Origin: CAVPGH01 sp046726955
GTDB lineage: Bacteria > Acidobacteriota > Vicinamibacteria > Fen-336
Length of the DNA: 13,631 nt
Assembly: GCA_046726955.1 (NCBI GenBank)
Contig: JBKPBQ010000403.1
Location: 1 to 13,631 of the forward strand
Direction: 5' to 3'
Shown piece by piece: positions 1 through 6,823 of the stretch. The notes under the pieces were generated by a model. The model did not search any database. It was not told where the DNA came from and saw nothing but the letters and a program-made list of their open reading frames with translations. Both the position numbers and the translations under genes were made by a program. Position 1 is the first letter of the stretch. Each line of letters begins with the position of its first letter.

Positions 1-2
1 CG

Positions 3-1595
3 GTGGACGTGCTCATCGCGATGAATCCCGCCGCGCTCAAGACGAACCTCATGGACCTGAAGCGGGGCGGCATCCTCATCGTGAACACGGACAACTTCAT
101 GGACACCGACCTCAAGAAGGCGCAGATGACCGTGAACCCGCTCGAGGACCGATCCCTCGAGGGGTACCGGCTTTTCCCGGTGGAGCTCACGAAGCTCACG
201 CGGCTCGCTCTCGCCGAGCTGGGCCTCGACGCCAAGAGCATGGACCGGTGCAAGAACTTCTTCGCGCTCGGGATGTGCTACTGGCTCTACAACCGGTCGA
301 TGGACCCGACGCACCGCTGGCTGGACGACAAGTTCGGCAAGAAGCCGGTGCTCGCGGAGGCGAACAAGCTCGCGATGAAGGCGGGCTACGCGTACTGCGA
401 GGCGACGGAGGCGTTCCAGGTCACGTACGACATCCCGCCCGCGAAGCTGAGCCCGGGCGTCTACCGCAATCTTTCCGGCAACACGGCCCTCGCCCTCGGC
501 TTCGTGGCCGCGTCGCAGAAGGCCCGCCTGCCGCTCTTCCTCGGCAGCTACCCGATCACTCCCGCCTCCGACATCCTGCACGAGCTGTCGATGTACAAGG
601 AGTTCGGGGTCGTCACGTTCCAGGCCGAGGACGAGATCGCGGCCGTGACCTCCGCCATCGGCGCGGCCTACGGCGGATCGCTCGCCCTCACCACGACGTC
701 GGGGCCGGGCATGGCCCTGAAGATGGAGGCGATCGGCCTCGCGATCTCCGTCGAGCTGCCCCTCGTCATCTGCGACATCCAGCGCGGCGGACCCTCCACG
801 GGCCTGCCGACGAAGACCGAGCAGGCGGATCTCTTCCAGGCGGTCTTCGGCCGCAACTCGGAGGCGCCGCTGCCCGTGCTCGCCGCCTCGACGCCAGGCG
901 ACTGCTTCTGGATCGCGCTCGAGGCGAGCCGCCTCGCCCTCAAGTACATGGTGCCAGTGATCGTGCTCTCCGACGGGTACCTCGCCAACGGCGCCGAGCC
1001 CTGGCGCATCCCGGACCTCAAGGAGCTCCCCGACTTCCCGGTCACGTTCCGCACGGAGGTCGACGGCTTCCGGCCCTACGCTCGCGACGAGCAGACGCTG
1101 GCGCGGCCGTGGGCGGTGCCCGGCACGCCGGGCCTCGAGCACCGCGTCGGCGGGCTCGAGAAGCAGGAGACGACGGGCAACGTCAACTACGAGGCGCTCA
1201 ACCACGAGCGGATGGTCCAGCTCCGTGCGAAGAAGGTCGAGCTCGTGGTCCAGGACGTGCCCGACGTGGTGCCCGCGGGCGATCCCGAGGGGGATCTCCT
1301 CATCGTGGGCTGGGGCTCGACGTACGGGTCGATCACCGCGGCCCTCCGCGCCCAGCGCGAGAAGGGCCGCAAGATCGGCCACGCGCACCTGCGCCACCTG
1401 AACCCTCTGCCGAAGAACCTTGGCGAGGTGATGAAGCGCTACAAGAAGGTCGTGGTGCCGGAGATGAACCTTGGCCAGCTCGTGTGGATGCTGCGCGCGA
1501 AGTACCTCGTGGACGCGATCAGCTACAGCAAGGTCCAGGGCAAGCCGTTCAAGCAGTCGGAGATCGAAGCGAAGATCGAGGAGGTCTTGAGGTGA
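3..1595 (+). CDS. korA: 2-oxoglutarate:ferredoxin oxidoreductase, alpha subunit (gamma-alpha fusion), 5' partial
   Basis: With KorB this subunit oxidatively decarboxylates 2-oxoglutarate to succinyl-CoA using thiamine diphosphate and passes electrons to ferredoxin, in the cytoplasm. The 530 visible residues begin inside the N-terminal gamma domain (about 1-150), so the gene starts upstream of the window; the GTG at 3 is only the first in-frame start-type codon. The alpha (pyrimidine-binding) domain follows, with YPITP at 183-187, an SGPG turn near 233 and the QRGGPSTGLPTKTEQ stretch at 260-274 that is typical of KorA/VorA-type subunits. The C-terminal domain (about 430-525) carries the GWGSTYG turn. 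About 75-85 residues are probably missing, judging from the usual length of about 610 for this fusion. The stop overlaps the korB start, so the two are co-translated. The 2-oxoglutarate assignment rests on similarity to KorA; another 2-oxoacid such as a branched-chain one is possible. The family is certain. Confidence 0.93.
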   Translation: MDVLIAMNPAALKTNLMDLKRGGILIVNTDNFMDTDLKKAQMTVNPLEDRSLEGYRLFPVELTKLTRLALAELGLDAKSMDRCKNFFALGMCYWLYNRSMDPTHRWLDDKFGKKPVLAEANKLAMKAGYAYCEATEAFQVTYDIPPAKLSPGVYRNLSGNTALALGFVAASQKARLPLFLGSYPITPASDILHELSMYKEFGVVTFQAEDEIAAVTSAIGAAYGGSLALTTTSGPGMALKMEAIGLAISVELPLVICDIQRGGPSTGLPTKTEQADLFQAVFGRNSEAPLPVLAASTPGDCFWIALEASRLALKYMVPVIVLSDGYLANGAEPWRIPDLKELPDFPVTFRTEVDGFRPYARDEQTLARPWAVPGTPGLEHRVGGLEKQETTGNVNYEALNHERMVQLRAKKVELVVQDVPDVVPAGDPEGDLLIVGWGSTYGSITAALRAQREKGRKIGHAHLRHLNPLPKNLGEVMKRYKKVVVPEMNLGQLVWMLRAKYLVDAISYSKVQGKPFKQSEIEAKIEEVLR

Positions 1596-2611
1596 CGGCC
1601 ACCCTGCCGGTCTACACGAAGAAGGATTTCCAGACCGACCAGGAGGTCCGCTGGTGCCCCGGCTGCGGGGACTACGCGATCCTCTCCGCGGTGCAGACGG
1701 TCTTCCCGGAGCTCGGGCTGCCCCGCGAGAAGTTCGTGGTGGTCTCCGGGATCGGCTGCTCTAGCCGCTTCCCGTACTACATGAACACCTTCGGCTTCCA
1801 CTCCATCCACGGGCGGGCGCCCGCGATCGCGACCGGCCTCAAGATCGCGCGGCCGGAGCTCGAGGTGTGGGTGGCGACGGGCGACGGAGACGCGCTTTCC
1901 ATCGGCGGCAACCACACGATCCACATGCTGCGCCGCAACGTCGGCCTGAAGGTCCTGCTCTTCAACAACCGCATCTACGGGCTCACGAAGGGCCAGTACT
2001 CGCCGACGTCCGAGATCGGCAAGAAGGCGAAGTCGACGCCCTACGGCTCGATCGACCGTCCCTTCAACCCGCTCTCGCTCGCGCTCGGCGCGGAAGCCAC
2101 GTTCGTCGCGCGCTCGGTGGACGTGTTCCAGGCGCACCTCAAGGCCACCTTGAAGAAGGCCGCGGCCCACCAGGGCTCGGCGTTCCTCGAGATCCTCCAG
2201 AACTGCAACATCTTCAACGACGGCGCCTGGGCCACGCTGACCGAGAAGGAAGTGCGCGACGACCACACGATCGCGGTCGAGCACGGACATCCCCTCGTGT
2301 TCGGCAAGAACAAGGACAAGGGGATCCGGATGAAGGGCCTCGAGCTCGAGGTCGTGACGCTCGGCAACGGCATCACGGAGAAGGACCTGATCGTCCACGA
2401 CGAGCGCCACCCGAACCCCGCGTACGCGTTCCTGCTCTCGCGGATGGACCAGACGCCCGGCTTCCCGACGCCCATCGGCGTGCTGCGCGCCGTGGACGCG
2501 CCGCGCTACGAGGACGGGATGAGCGAGCAGCTCCGCCAGGTCATGGAGAAGAAGGGCAAGGGCGACCTCGGCCAGCTGCTCCGCGCCGGCGACACCTGGG
2601 AAGTGAAGTAG
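1592..2611 (+). CDS. korB: 2-oxoglutarate:ferredoxin oxidoreductase, beta subunit
   Basis: This is the thiamine-diphosphate- and [4Fe-4S]-binding partner of KorA. It is 339 residues long, normal for a beta subunit without a fused ferredoxin domain. Four cysteines fit the single cluster: C22 and C25 in WCPGCGDY, C56 in GIGCSSR and C205 in LQNCNIFND. The ThDP/Mg2+ motif is GDGDALSIGGNH at 97-108, followed by NNRIYGLTKGQYSPTSE at 125-141, a strong signature of KorB-type subunits. The start is GTG at 1592, overlapping the korA stop (1593-1595). A GAGGAGG ribosome binding site lies at 1578-1584, seven bases upstream, which fixes this start. The C-terminal part (about 275-339) is the usual tail of the family. 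No ferredoxin gene is visible nearby. No strong terminator directly follows; a weak hairpin at 2633-2651 has no U tract behind it. Confidence 0.95.
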   Translation: MTATLPVYTKKDFQTDQEVRWCPGCGDYAILSAVQTVFPELGLPREKFVVVSGIGCSSRFPYYMNTFGFHSIHGRAPAIATGLKIARPELEVWVATGDGDALSIGGNHTIHMLRRNVGLKVLLFNNRIYGLTKGQYSPTSEIGKKAKSTPYGSIDRPFNPLSLALGAEATFVARSVDVFQAHLKATLKKAAAHQGSAFLEILQNCNIFNDGAWATLTEKEVRDDHTIAVEHGHPLVFGKNKDKGIRMKGLELEVVTLGNGITEKDLIVHDERHPNPAYAFLLSRMDQTPGFPTPIGVLRAVDAPRYEDGMSEQLRQVMEKKGKGDLGQLLRAGDTWEVK

Positions 2612-2679
2612 CGGCGTTCGTTCCAGAAGCCACCTCAAGTAGTCCCTGAGGGGCTGCGCCGCATGGATCGTTTTCTCCC

Positions 2680-2708
2680 TTGACACATCGCACCCCGAGG
2701 ACCATCTT
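2680..2708 (+). promoter_or_regulatory. sigma70-type promoter for the intergenic structured RNA
   Basis: A perfect TTGACA -35 hexamer (2680-2685) is followed after 17 bases by CATCTT (2703-2708), which matches the -10 consensus at three of six positions. Predicted transcription start is about 2713-2717. It sits 68 bases after korB and points at a hairpin-rich stretch ending in a strong terminator. The -35 and spacing are seen directly; the -10 is weak. Confidence 0.5.
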
Positions 2709-2713
2709 TGCGG

Positions 2714-2947
2714 CAGACGCGCCCGCTGCCCGTTGGAGGGGGCACGCCAGTCGGTTGAGCCGTTTCGTTCGCGGGCGCGAGTCGCACGCGAAGGAGTAGC
2801 CGATGCCAAACGAGGGCACTCCGCCGGGCTAAACCGAGGGCCCGCATGGCCCAGATGTTGGACGTCACGGTAAGAGAAGCGCGCCTTGACGGCGCGCTGG
2901 GCAAATAGCCCCGACCCGGGAAGCCTTACGCTCCCGGGTCTTTTTTT
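2714..2947 (+). ncRNA. candidate structured non-coding RNA, about 230 nt
   Basis: This stretch lies between the convergent korB and envelope-cassette genes and has a promoter-like site in front and an intrinsic terminator behind. Read as + strand RNA it forms successive compact hairpins: GGCAG/CTGCC (2712-2716 with 2726-2730, partly outside if transcription starts late), TTCGCG/CGCGAA extended by GCG/CGC (2768-2792), GGAGT/ACTCC with inner GCC/GGC (2793-2822), either CGGGC/GCCCG (2825-2844) or GGGCC/GGCCC (2838-2852) as mutually exclusive folds, an 8-bp stem with loop TTGAC (2878-2898), GGGC/GCCC (2899-2911), and the terminator stem (2913-2940). No gene follows on the same strand, so a riboswitch or attenuator controlling a downstream gene is unlikely. 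It matches no RNA family I can name. Two tiny ORFs with ribosome-site-like sequences lie inside (2803-2832 and 2846-2908), so a small mRNA is an alternative. The exact 5' end is inferred from the promoter. Confidence 0.5.
2913..2947 (+). terminator. intrinsic terminator
   Basis: A perfect 9-bp GC-rich stem (GACCCGGGA at 2913-2921 with TCCCGGGTC at 2932-2940) with a 10-base loop is followed at once by seven T (2941-2947). It works in the + direction. The opposite strand has no T tract after the stem, so it would not efficiently terminate the minus-strand gene ending at 2951. It closes the candidate RNA and perhaps korAB read-through. Confidence 0.9.
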
Positions 2948-2950
2948 GCG

Positions 2951-4618
2951 CTACTTCGGCAGCGGGGGGACGGTGAGGCGGACGGGCCCTTCGTCGGTCT
3001 CGAGGACGGCGTCCGTCGAGTCGACCGACTTCACGACGGCGTCGGCCAGCGAGTCGCCGGGCTTGTAGGCGTCGAGGGCGCCGGTGGGGGAGTAGGCGAA
3101 GGCGATCCAAGTATCGCCGGACGACGCGACGCCGGCGAGCTCGAACTCCATCACCGCGAGCTCCTGCGGTCCCATCACCAGCCGGCGCTCGGTCGCCGAC
3201 CCCGCCACCGGCTGCAGGACTTCCTCCGACCCCGTCGTGCGCGAGATGAGACGGCGCCCCTCCTCGATCCGCTCCACGAGTCCGGACGATTCGAGAAGCG
3301 AGGCGCGAAGCTCGGTGACGGGCACGTCCTTCGCCCAGAGGCTCACGCGTCCGAGGAAGCCGGGCGGCCCGAGCGCGGCGAAGGACGGATCCATGTCCGT
3401 CATGACCGCGAGGATCTCGCGCACGTCGGTCCGCTTGAGCGTGAAGCTCGCGGTCGGCGTTCCGCCGGCGGGCGCGGGACGGCTCGCGGGCAGCCTCGTG
3501 AGGGAGACGCGGCGCACGGGCCCCGTGTCCTGGATGTCCACCCCGCTCTTCTCCAGGCTCGCCAGCACCTCCGTCAGCGTGACCTTGTTGAGGTCCATGC
3601 TCACGCGGCCGGTCACGTCGCCGTCCACGAGGAAGCCCATGCCCGTGAGCAGGTGCACGACGCGGAAGACGTCCGCGAAGTCCACGTCGCGCAGCCTCAG
3701 GCTGAGCGGACCCTGTCCCGGCGTCTTGCTGTTCGGGGCCTTCACGAGCACCGGCCGCTGCGCGTCGCGATCGACGCGGCAGGGCGCGTCGTCCTGCTCG
3801 AAGGGATCCTCCGCGGGCAGCGGCAGCTCCGCCTCGCTACCCGCCACGGGGACGCGGCCCTTCACCTCGAAGCGGTGGCATCCGGCCTGCCGGGCCACGA
3901 GGAACTCCGTGACGCGGAAGAAGCCCCTCTCGAAGCGGCTCTCCAGCGCGCGCATCGGACCTTCGCCGACGCCGAGCCCGCGCACCACGAACTCCTCGCC
4001 CGCGGAGGCGTAGTTGAGCACGACGGGCCGGTCGCGCGTGACCGCGGCGAGCTCGGACAGGAAGAGGCGCGGGTTGCGGCGGGCCCGGCGCAGGGCCGCG
4101 ATCGTCTCCGACTTGGCGAGCGCGAGCGACTGGTCGCGGTAGTACGTCTCGACGACCGGCTTGGCGACACCCGTGGGCCGTCCGCGCGGGGTGTCGGGCG
4201 GTGCGGGCAGCGGCGCCCGCAGCGGCCGGAAGGGAGCATGGACGACCGCCGTCAGCTTGATCACGTCCTCGGGTGTCGCGGTGAGGGTGAGGCTCTCCAC
4301 GTCCAGCAGCCGGTGCGACAGCGCCACCGAGCGGAAGAAGCGATCCACCTCGGCGAACCGTCCGAACCCCACCACGTCCACGGGCACGTCGCCCCGCGCT
4401 CCCGACTCCACGGGCGCGCGCGCCGTCACCCCGGCGCGCTGGACCTTGGCTGCCTCCGCGAGCTGGCGGATGTGCGCGACGTCGGCCAGCGGGCTCGGCC
4501 CGTCGGGGAGAATGCGCCGCAGCGTCTCCAGCCGCCGGTCGAGGAGGATGCGCTCGTCGTTGAAGTCGCGGGCGGGCGGGGCGGCGACGACGAGGGCGAG
4601 GAGGCCGGGAAGGATCAT
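2951..4618 (-). CDS. periplasmic pilus/secretin-associated composite: PilO-like, two STN (N0) modules, PilP/GspC-like domain
   Basis: 555 residues, last gene of a minus-strand cassette, 16 bases after the preceding lipoprotein gene, with AGGAG at 4632-4636 (13 bases from the ATG, rather far). Residues 1-16 are a short hydrophobic signal or anchor. 18-38 is a charged helix with coiled-coil character. 40-130 reads like the PilO ferredoxin-like fold (LPDG start, then GFGRFAEVDRFFRSV). 160-285 is an unassigned alpha/beta region. 305-375 (SLRLRDVDFADVFRVVHLL and what follows) is a secretin short N-terminal (STN/N0) module. 390-460 looks like a second one (FTLKRTDVREILAVM). 485-553 resembles the beta-rich PilP or GspC homology region (GDTWIAFAYSPTGALDAYKPGDSL). 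PilO and PilP normally link the inner-membrane pilus machine to the secretin, and N0 is the part of the secretin they touch. Here all three types sit in one chain and no secretin barrel is present. Domain calls come from pattern recognition; STN is the firmest, PilO and PilP moderate. Other type IV pilus genes are not in view. Confidence 0.75.
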   Translation of the reverse strand: MILPGLLALVVAAPPARDFNDERILLDRRLETLRRILPDGPSPLADVAHIRQLAEAAKVQRAGVTARAPVESGARGDVPVDVVGFGRFAEVDRFFRSVALSHRLLDVESLTLTATPEDVIKLTAVVHAPFRPLRAPLPAPPDTPRGRPTGVAKPVVETYYRDQSLALAKSETIAALRRARRNPRLFLSELAAVTRDRPVVLNYASAGEEFVVRGLGVGEGPMRALESRFERGFFRVTEFLVARQAGCHRFEVKGRVPVAGSEAELPLPAEDPFEQDDAPCRVDRDAQRPVLVKAPNSKTPGQGPLSLRLRDVDFADVFRVVHLLTGMGFLVDGDVTGRVSMDLNKVTLTEVLASLEKSGVDIQDTGPVRRVSLTRLPASRPAPAGGTPTASFTLKRTDVREILAVMTDMDPSFAALGPPGFLGRVSLWAKDVPVTELRASLLESSGLVERIEEGRRLISRTTGSEEVLQPVAGSATERRLVMGPQELAVMEFELAGVASSGDTWIAFAYSPTGALDAYKPGDSLADAVVKSVDSTDAVLETDEGPVRLTVPPLPK

Positions 4619-4634
4619 CCCCGCGTCGGGTCTC

Positions 4635-5153
4635 CTAACGGATTCGCAGCGACCAGAGGTGGCTCGCTCCCACGCAGTCCACGGGCACCCCGACCGGAGG
4701 CGTCACCGAGAGGTCGCCCGACATCGTCCCGTTCACGACCTCGCCGCGCCCGTCGGATGCGCGGGAGACGGTGCCCATGCCGATCATGCGGAACCAGACG
4801 AAGTAGCCGGTGGTGAGCTGGTAGTCGAACTGCGTGCCGAGGGCTCCCCGCAGCTGTCCCGGCGACGTGAAGAGCATCTCGATCCCGACCTGGGGGTCGT
4901 TCGCCGGCAGCGTCGCCCGGATCTCCGTGTTCGCGCCGTTCGTGATCTGGGTCACCTGCATCGCGATCTGGTAGGGGCCTCCCGGCGCCGCGCAGCCGGG
5001 ACCGGTCTGGATCACGAGCGTGTAGTTGCCGTTGATCGCGGCCGTGACGGGAGGGACGGGTGTGGACGGTGTCGTCGAGCTGTCGTCGTTTCCGCAGGCG
5101 CCGAGAAGGGCGACGAGCACGGCGGGCACGACGGCGGCGCGCGCGGGCTTCAC
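4635..5153 (-). CDS. outer-membrane lipoprotein of unknown function
   Basis: 172 residues. The signal peptide has basic residues near the N-terminus, a hydrophobic core and a clear lipobox LLGAC, putting the lipidated cysteine at 20; residue 21 is Gly, not Asp, so outer-membrane sorting is expected. A Ser/Thr/Pro-rich linker (24-37) follows, then a beta-rich domain (about 38-172) with alternating hydrophobic strands (NGNYTLVIQT, IAMQVTQI, EIRATL) that looks like a small lipocalin-like or jelly-roll barrel. C54 and C160 could form a disulfide. The GTG start overlaps the upstream stop in a GTGA arrangement (5150-5153), which supports translational coupling. A start further upstream in this frame would only add low-complexity sequence antisense to nothing useful and overlapping the neighbour. 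I do not recognise the family. Confidence 0.85.
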   Translation of the reverse strand: MKPARAAVVPAVLVALLGACGNDDSSTTPSTPVPPVTAAINGNYTLVIQTGPGCAAPGGPYQIAMQVTQITNGANTEIRATLPANDPQVGIEMLFTSPGQLRGALGTQFDYQLTTGYFVWFRMIGMGTVSRASDGRGEVVNGTMSGDLSVTPPVGVPVDCVGASHLWSLRIR

Positions 5154-6118
5154 GGCTTCACGTTCAGGATCTGCAGGGCGTCGAGGTCGGCGCCTTCGCT
5201 GTTGGTGCCGCCCGGGCAGGGGAACAGCTCGCCGTCCTCGACCTTGAAGTAGCGCGCCTCCTCGACGCCGGAGTCCGCGAGGTCGAAGTCGCAGTAGCCG
5301 ATCTGGGGAGTGACCCGGATGCCGCACGATATGCGCGCGTCCACGAGCACCCAGGGACCGGTGCCGGTGCTCGAGACGTAGAGGCTCACCGGCTCCTGCG
5401 AGACCGCCTGGTAGACGCGCACGTCGGGGCCGGGGACATCCTGCGCGCAGGCCTGGACGTCGAGGCTCACGTAGCCGCCGTCGCCGAGGCTGACGAAGCC
5501 CCGGAAGCCGGTCACGGCGTTGCCCGCGGCGTTGGGCGGGCCGAGCGCCTCCTGCGGATTGTTGTAGGCGTTCTGCGCGAGCGAGCAGGAGGGAATCCAG
5601 GACTCCGTCACCGCCTTCGCGTAGGGGTCGCGGGAGTTGCCGCACTGCACGGCGGGCAGGCGGAAGGTCGAGTTGTCGGAGGCGACCTCGTTGCCGCTCG
5701 AGTTCCTGGCCACCACGCGCCAGGCGAGCGTCGCCCCGCGGAGTAGGGGATAGGGGAAGACGGCTCGTGTCTGGCCCTTGCTCGCGTTCACCGCATAGGA
5801 GGCCACGAACCGGTTCGTGGAGGCGATGGTGATGTTGAACGTGTACGTCGCCTCGCCCTCGTCGTAGCCCGCGGCGTTGCGCACGACGAACGTCGGCGTG
5901 TCCGTGTCCAGCCGCTGGCCGCTCGAGGGCTCGAGCAGCTCCGGCCGCGCGGGAAGGTTCGAGCTGTCTCCCGTGTTGTCGCCGCAGGCGGGAAGGAGAG
6001 CGAGGACTACGACCGCCGGCACCAGGCGTCTCGCGGGTACGGCGCGCGCGACGGAGGGGATCGTGACTCGGAAGAGCAGGGGCGCCTCGACCGAGAGGCA
6101 TGCTACAGTACTGCTCAC
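5150..6118 (-). CDS. lipoprotein with Ig/FnIII-like domain and disulfide-rich beta-sandwich domain
   Basis: First gene of the minus-strand envelope cassette. The hydrophobic run before LLPAC ends in a lipobox, with the acylated Cys at 45 if the GTG at 6118 is the start. Residues about 55-150 look like a fibronectin type III/Ig-like module: a PELLEPSSGQ opening and WRVVARNSSGNEVASDNSTF at its end. Residues about 158-322 resemble secreted surface-protein beta-sandwich domains, with an EALGPPNAAG, SLGDGGYVSLDV, PGPDVRVYQ order of motifs; six cysteines there suggest disulfides. The start is uncertain. GTG 6118 has no ribosome site and lies only 12 bases from the divergent start at 6131. No ATG is available in frame; a CTG at 6079, with GAGG 5 bases upstream, is an alternative that keeps a plausible signal peptide. 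Likely faces the outer surface or periplasm; binding partner unknown. Confidence 0.85.
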   Translation of the reverse strand: MSSTVACLSVEAPLLFRVTIPSVARAVPARRLVPAVVVLALLPACGDNTGDSSNLPARPELLEPSSGQRLDTDTPTFVVRNAAGYDEGEATYTFNITIASTNRFVASYAVNASKGQTRAVFPYPLLRGATLAWRVVARNSSGNEVASDNSTFRLPAVQCGNSRDPYAKAVTESWIPSCSLAQNAYNNPQEALGPPNAAGNAVTGFRGFVSLGDGGYVSLDVQACAQDVPGPDVRVYQAVSQEPVSLYVSSTGTGPWVLVDARISCGIRVTPQIGYCDFDLADSGVEEARYFKVEDGELFPCPGGTNSEGADLDALQILNVKP

Positions 6119-6129
6119 GCGACGGTCAA
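6100..6129 (-). promoter_or_regulatory. possible promoter of the lipoprotein cassette
   Basis: On the minus strand TTGACC (6129-6124, five of six to consensus) is followed after 18 bases by TAGCAT (6105-6100, four of six). Transcription would begin near 6094-6092, inside the longest reading frame of the lipoprotein gene. If used, the real start codon must lie downstream, for example CTG 6079. Sequence match only. Confidence 0.3.
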
Positions 6130-6130
6130 C

Positions 6131-6823
6131 GTGAGCGGAATTCTCGCGTCCAGATCGACCACGGCAGCGGCGAGCGCGCTCGTCTTCCTTGCGGGTTTCT
6201 CTCTCGCCGAGGCCGCGGACGCGTCGCTCGTCGTGCGCGTCTCTCCGGCGGCGGCGCCGTGCACGCAGGCGGCGGCGCGTCTCTGGGAAGCGAACCGCGG
6301 CGCGCCCGTCGCGCTTTCGATCGGAGCGCTGCCCGGCGGCGATCCCGCGGACGCGTTCGTGGGCGCGAGCGTCGAGCTCACGCGCGTCCTCGAGGGCGGC
6401 GCGGGCGCGCTCGACAGCGAGACGAACGTCGCGAGCATCCCCTGGGTGCTCGCGGTGGGCGCGGGGAGCTCTTCGGGTGTGCGGTCACTCTCCGATCTCG
6501 GCCGGGCCGAGGAGCCGGTGGCCCTTCTCGGCGGCGCCGCGGCCTACGAAGCGCGCCGCGCCCTCGCGGAGAAGGGGGGCGCCCGCGTCCGCGAGACGAC
6601 GGATGCCGCAGAGCTTCGCGCCGCGCCGGTCGCGATCGTCCCGCTGTCCCTCGCCGGGCCGGGCGAGCGCCACACCCTCGACATCCGCCCCATACGCGTG
6701 GTGGCGGCGGTCGCGGAGCAGTCGACGCGCCAGGACGCGGCGCGCGCGTTCGTGCGCTTCCTGGGGTCCGAGGCGGGCCAGAAGGCGTTCTCGGCCTGCG
6801 GCCAGCCGGCGTCGGGCCGTTAG
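6131..6823 (+). CDS. exported ModA-like substrate-binding protein
   Basis: 230 residues with a Sec signal peptide (hydrophobic core at about 11-26, cleavage near AEAAD at 26-30). The rest has the look of a small type II periplasmic binding protein of the molybdate/tungstate group: a SIPWVLAVGAG strand around 103-113, then SLSDLGR at 120-126, the usual position of the SLxDL segment, and a C-terminal helix AFVRFLGSEAGQKAF at 206-220 that ends most ModA-like proteins. It is slightly shorter than typical ModA (about 250). No ModB or ModC gene is adjacent, so it may serve a distant transporter or have another ligand. A molybdopterin enzyme lies about 2.2 kb downstream, suggestive at most. The GTG start has no visible ribosome site, so a short leader or leaderless start is possible. 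The gene is convergent with the small membrane protein gene, 27 bases away. Confidence 0.7.
   Translation: MSGILASRSTTAAASALVFLAGFSLAEAADASLVVRVSPAAAPCTQAAARLWEANRGAPVALSIGALPGGDPADAFVGASVELTRVLEGGAGALDSETNVASIPWVLAVGAGSSSGVRSLSDLGRAEEPVALLGGAAAYEARRALAEKGGARVRETTDAAELRAAPVAIVPLSLAGPGERHTLDIRPIRVVAAVAEQSTRQDAARAFVRFLGSEAGQKAFSACGQPASGR

Noticed and set aside
2633..2651. korAB terminator hairpin (CCTCA/TGAGG).
   Set aside because: Five base pairs only, and the nearest T run (2671-2674) is about 20 bases further on.
1523..2809. Minus-strand open frame of 428 codons antisense to korB.
   Set aside because: Composition-driven shadow of korB: Arg/Leu/Glu/Val-rich, no motif, and korB itself is certain.
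2707..2905. 6S RNA (ssrS) identity for the intergenic RNA: a GCCAGTC..TGAGCCG stretch at 2746-2762 recalls part of enterobacterial 6S RNA as I remember it, and TTTGC/GCAAA plus CGCGCC/GGCGCG could close the ends.
   Set aside because: The closing helix cannot be extended into the long rod with a central bubble that defines 6S, and local hairpins use the same bases more stably. Kept only as something an Rfam search should test.
2913..2940. Bidirectional terminator serving the minus-strand gene that ends at 2951.
   Set aside because: On the minus strand the stem is followed by GGGGCTATTTGCC, with no T run.
2714..2947. tmRNA, RNase P RNA, SRP RNA, or a TPP, cobalamin, glycine, c-di-GMP or fluoride riboswitch.
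   Set aside because: None of their conserved cores (CCA-ended acceptor arm, GAAAGTCCGG core, GGAAG/AGCAGCC SRP loop, TPP CTGAGA, GEMM core and so on) is present, and no downstream gene exists for a riboswitch to control.
3653..5252. Plus-strand open frames of 387 and 363 codons opposite the envelope cassette.
   Set aside because: Arg/Gly-rich translations with no recognisable fold, overlapping genes that carry signal peptides, lipoboxes and STN motifs.
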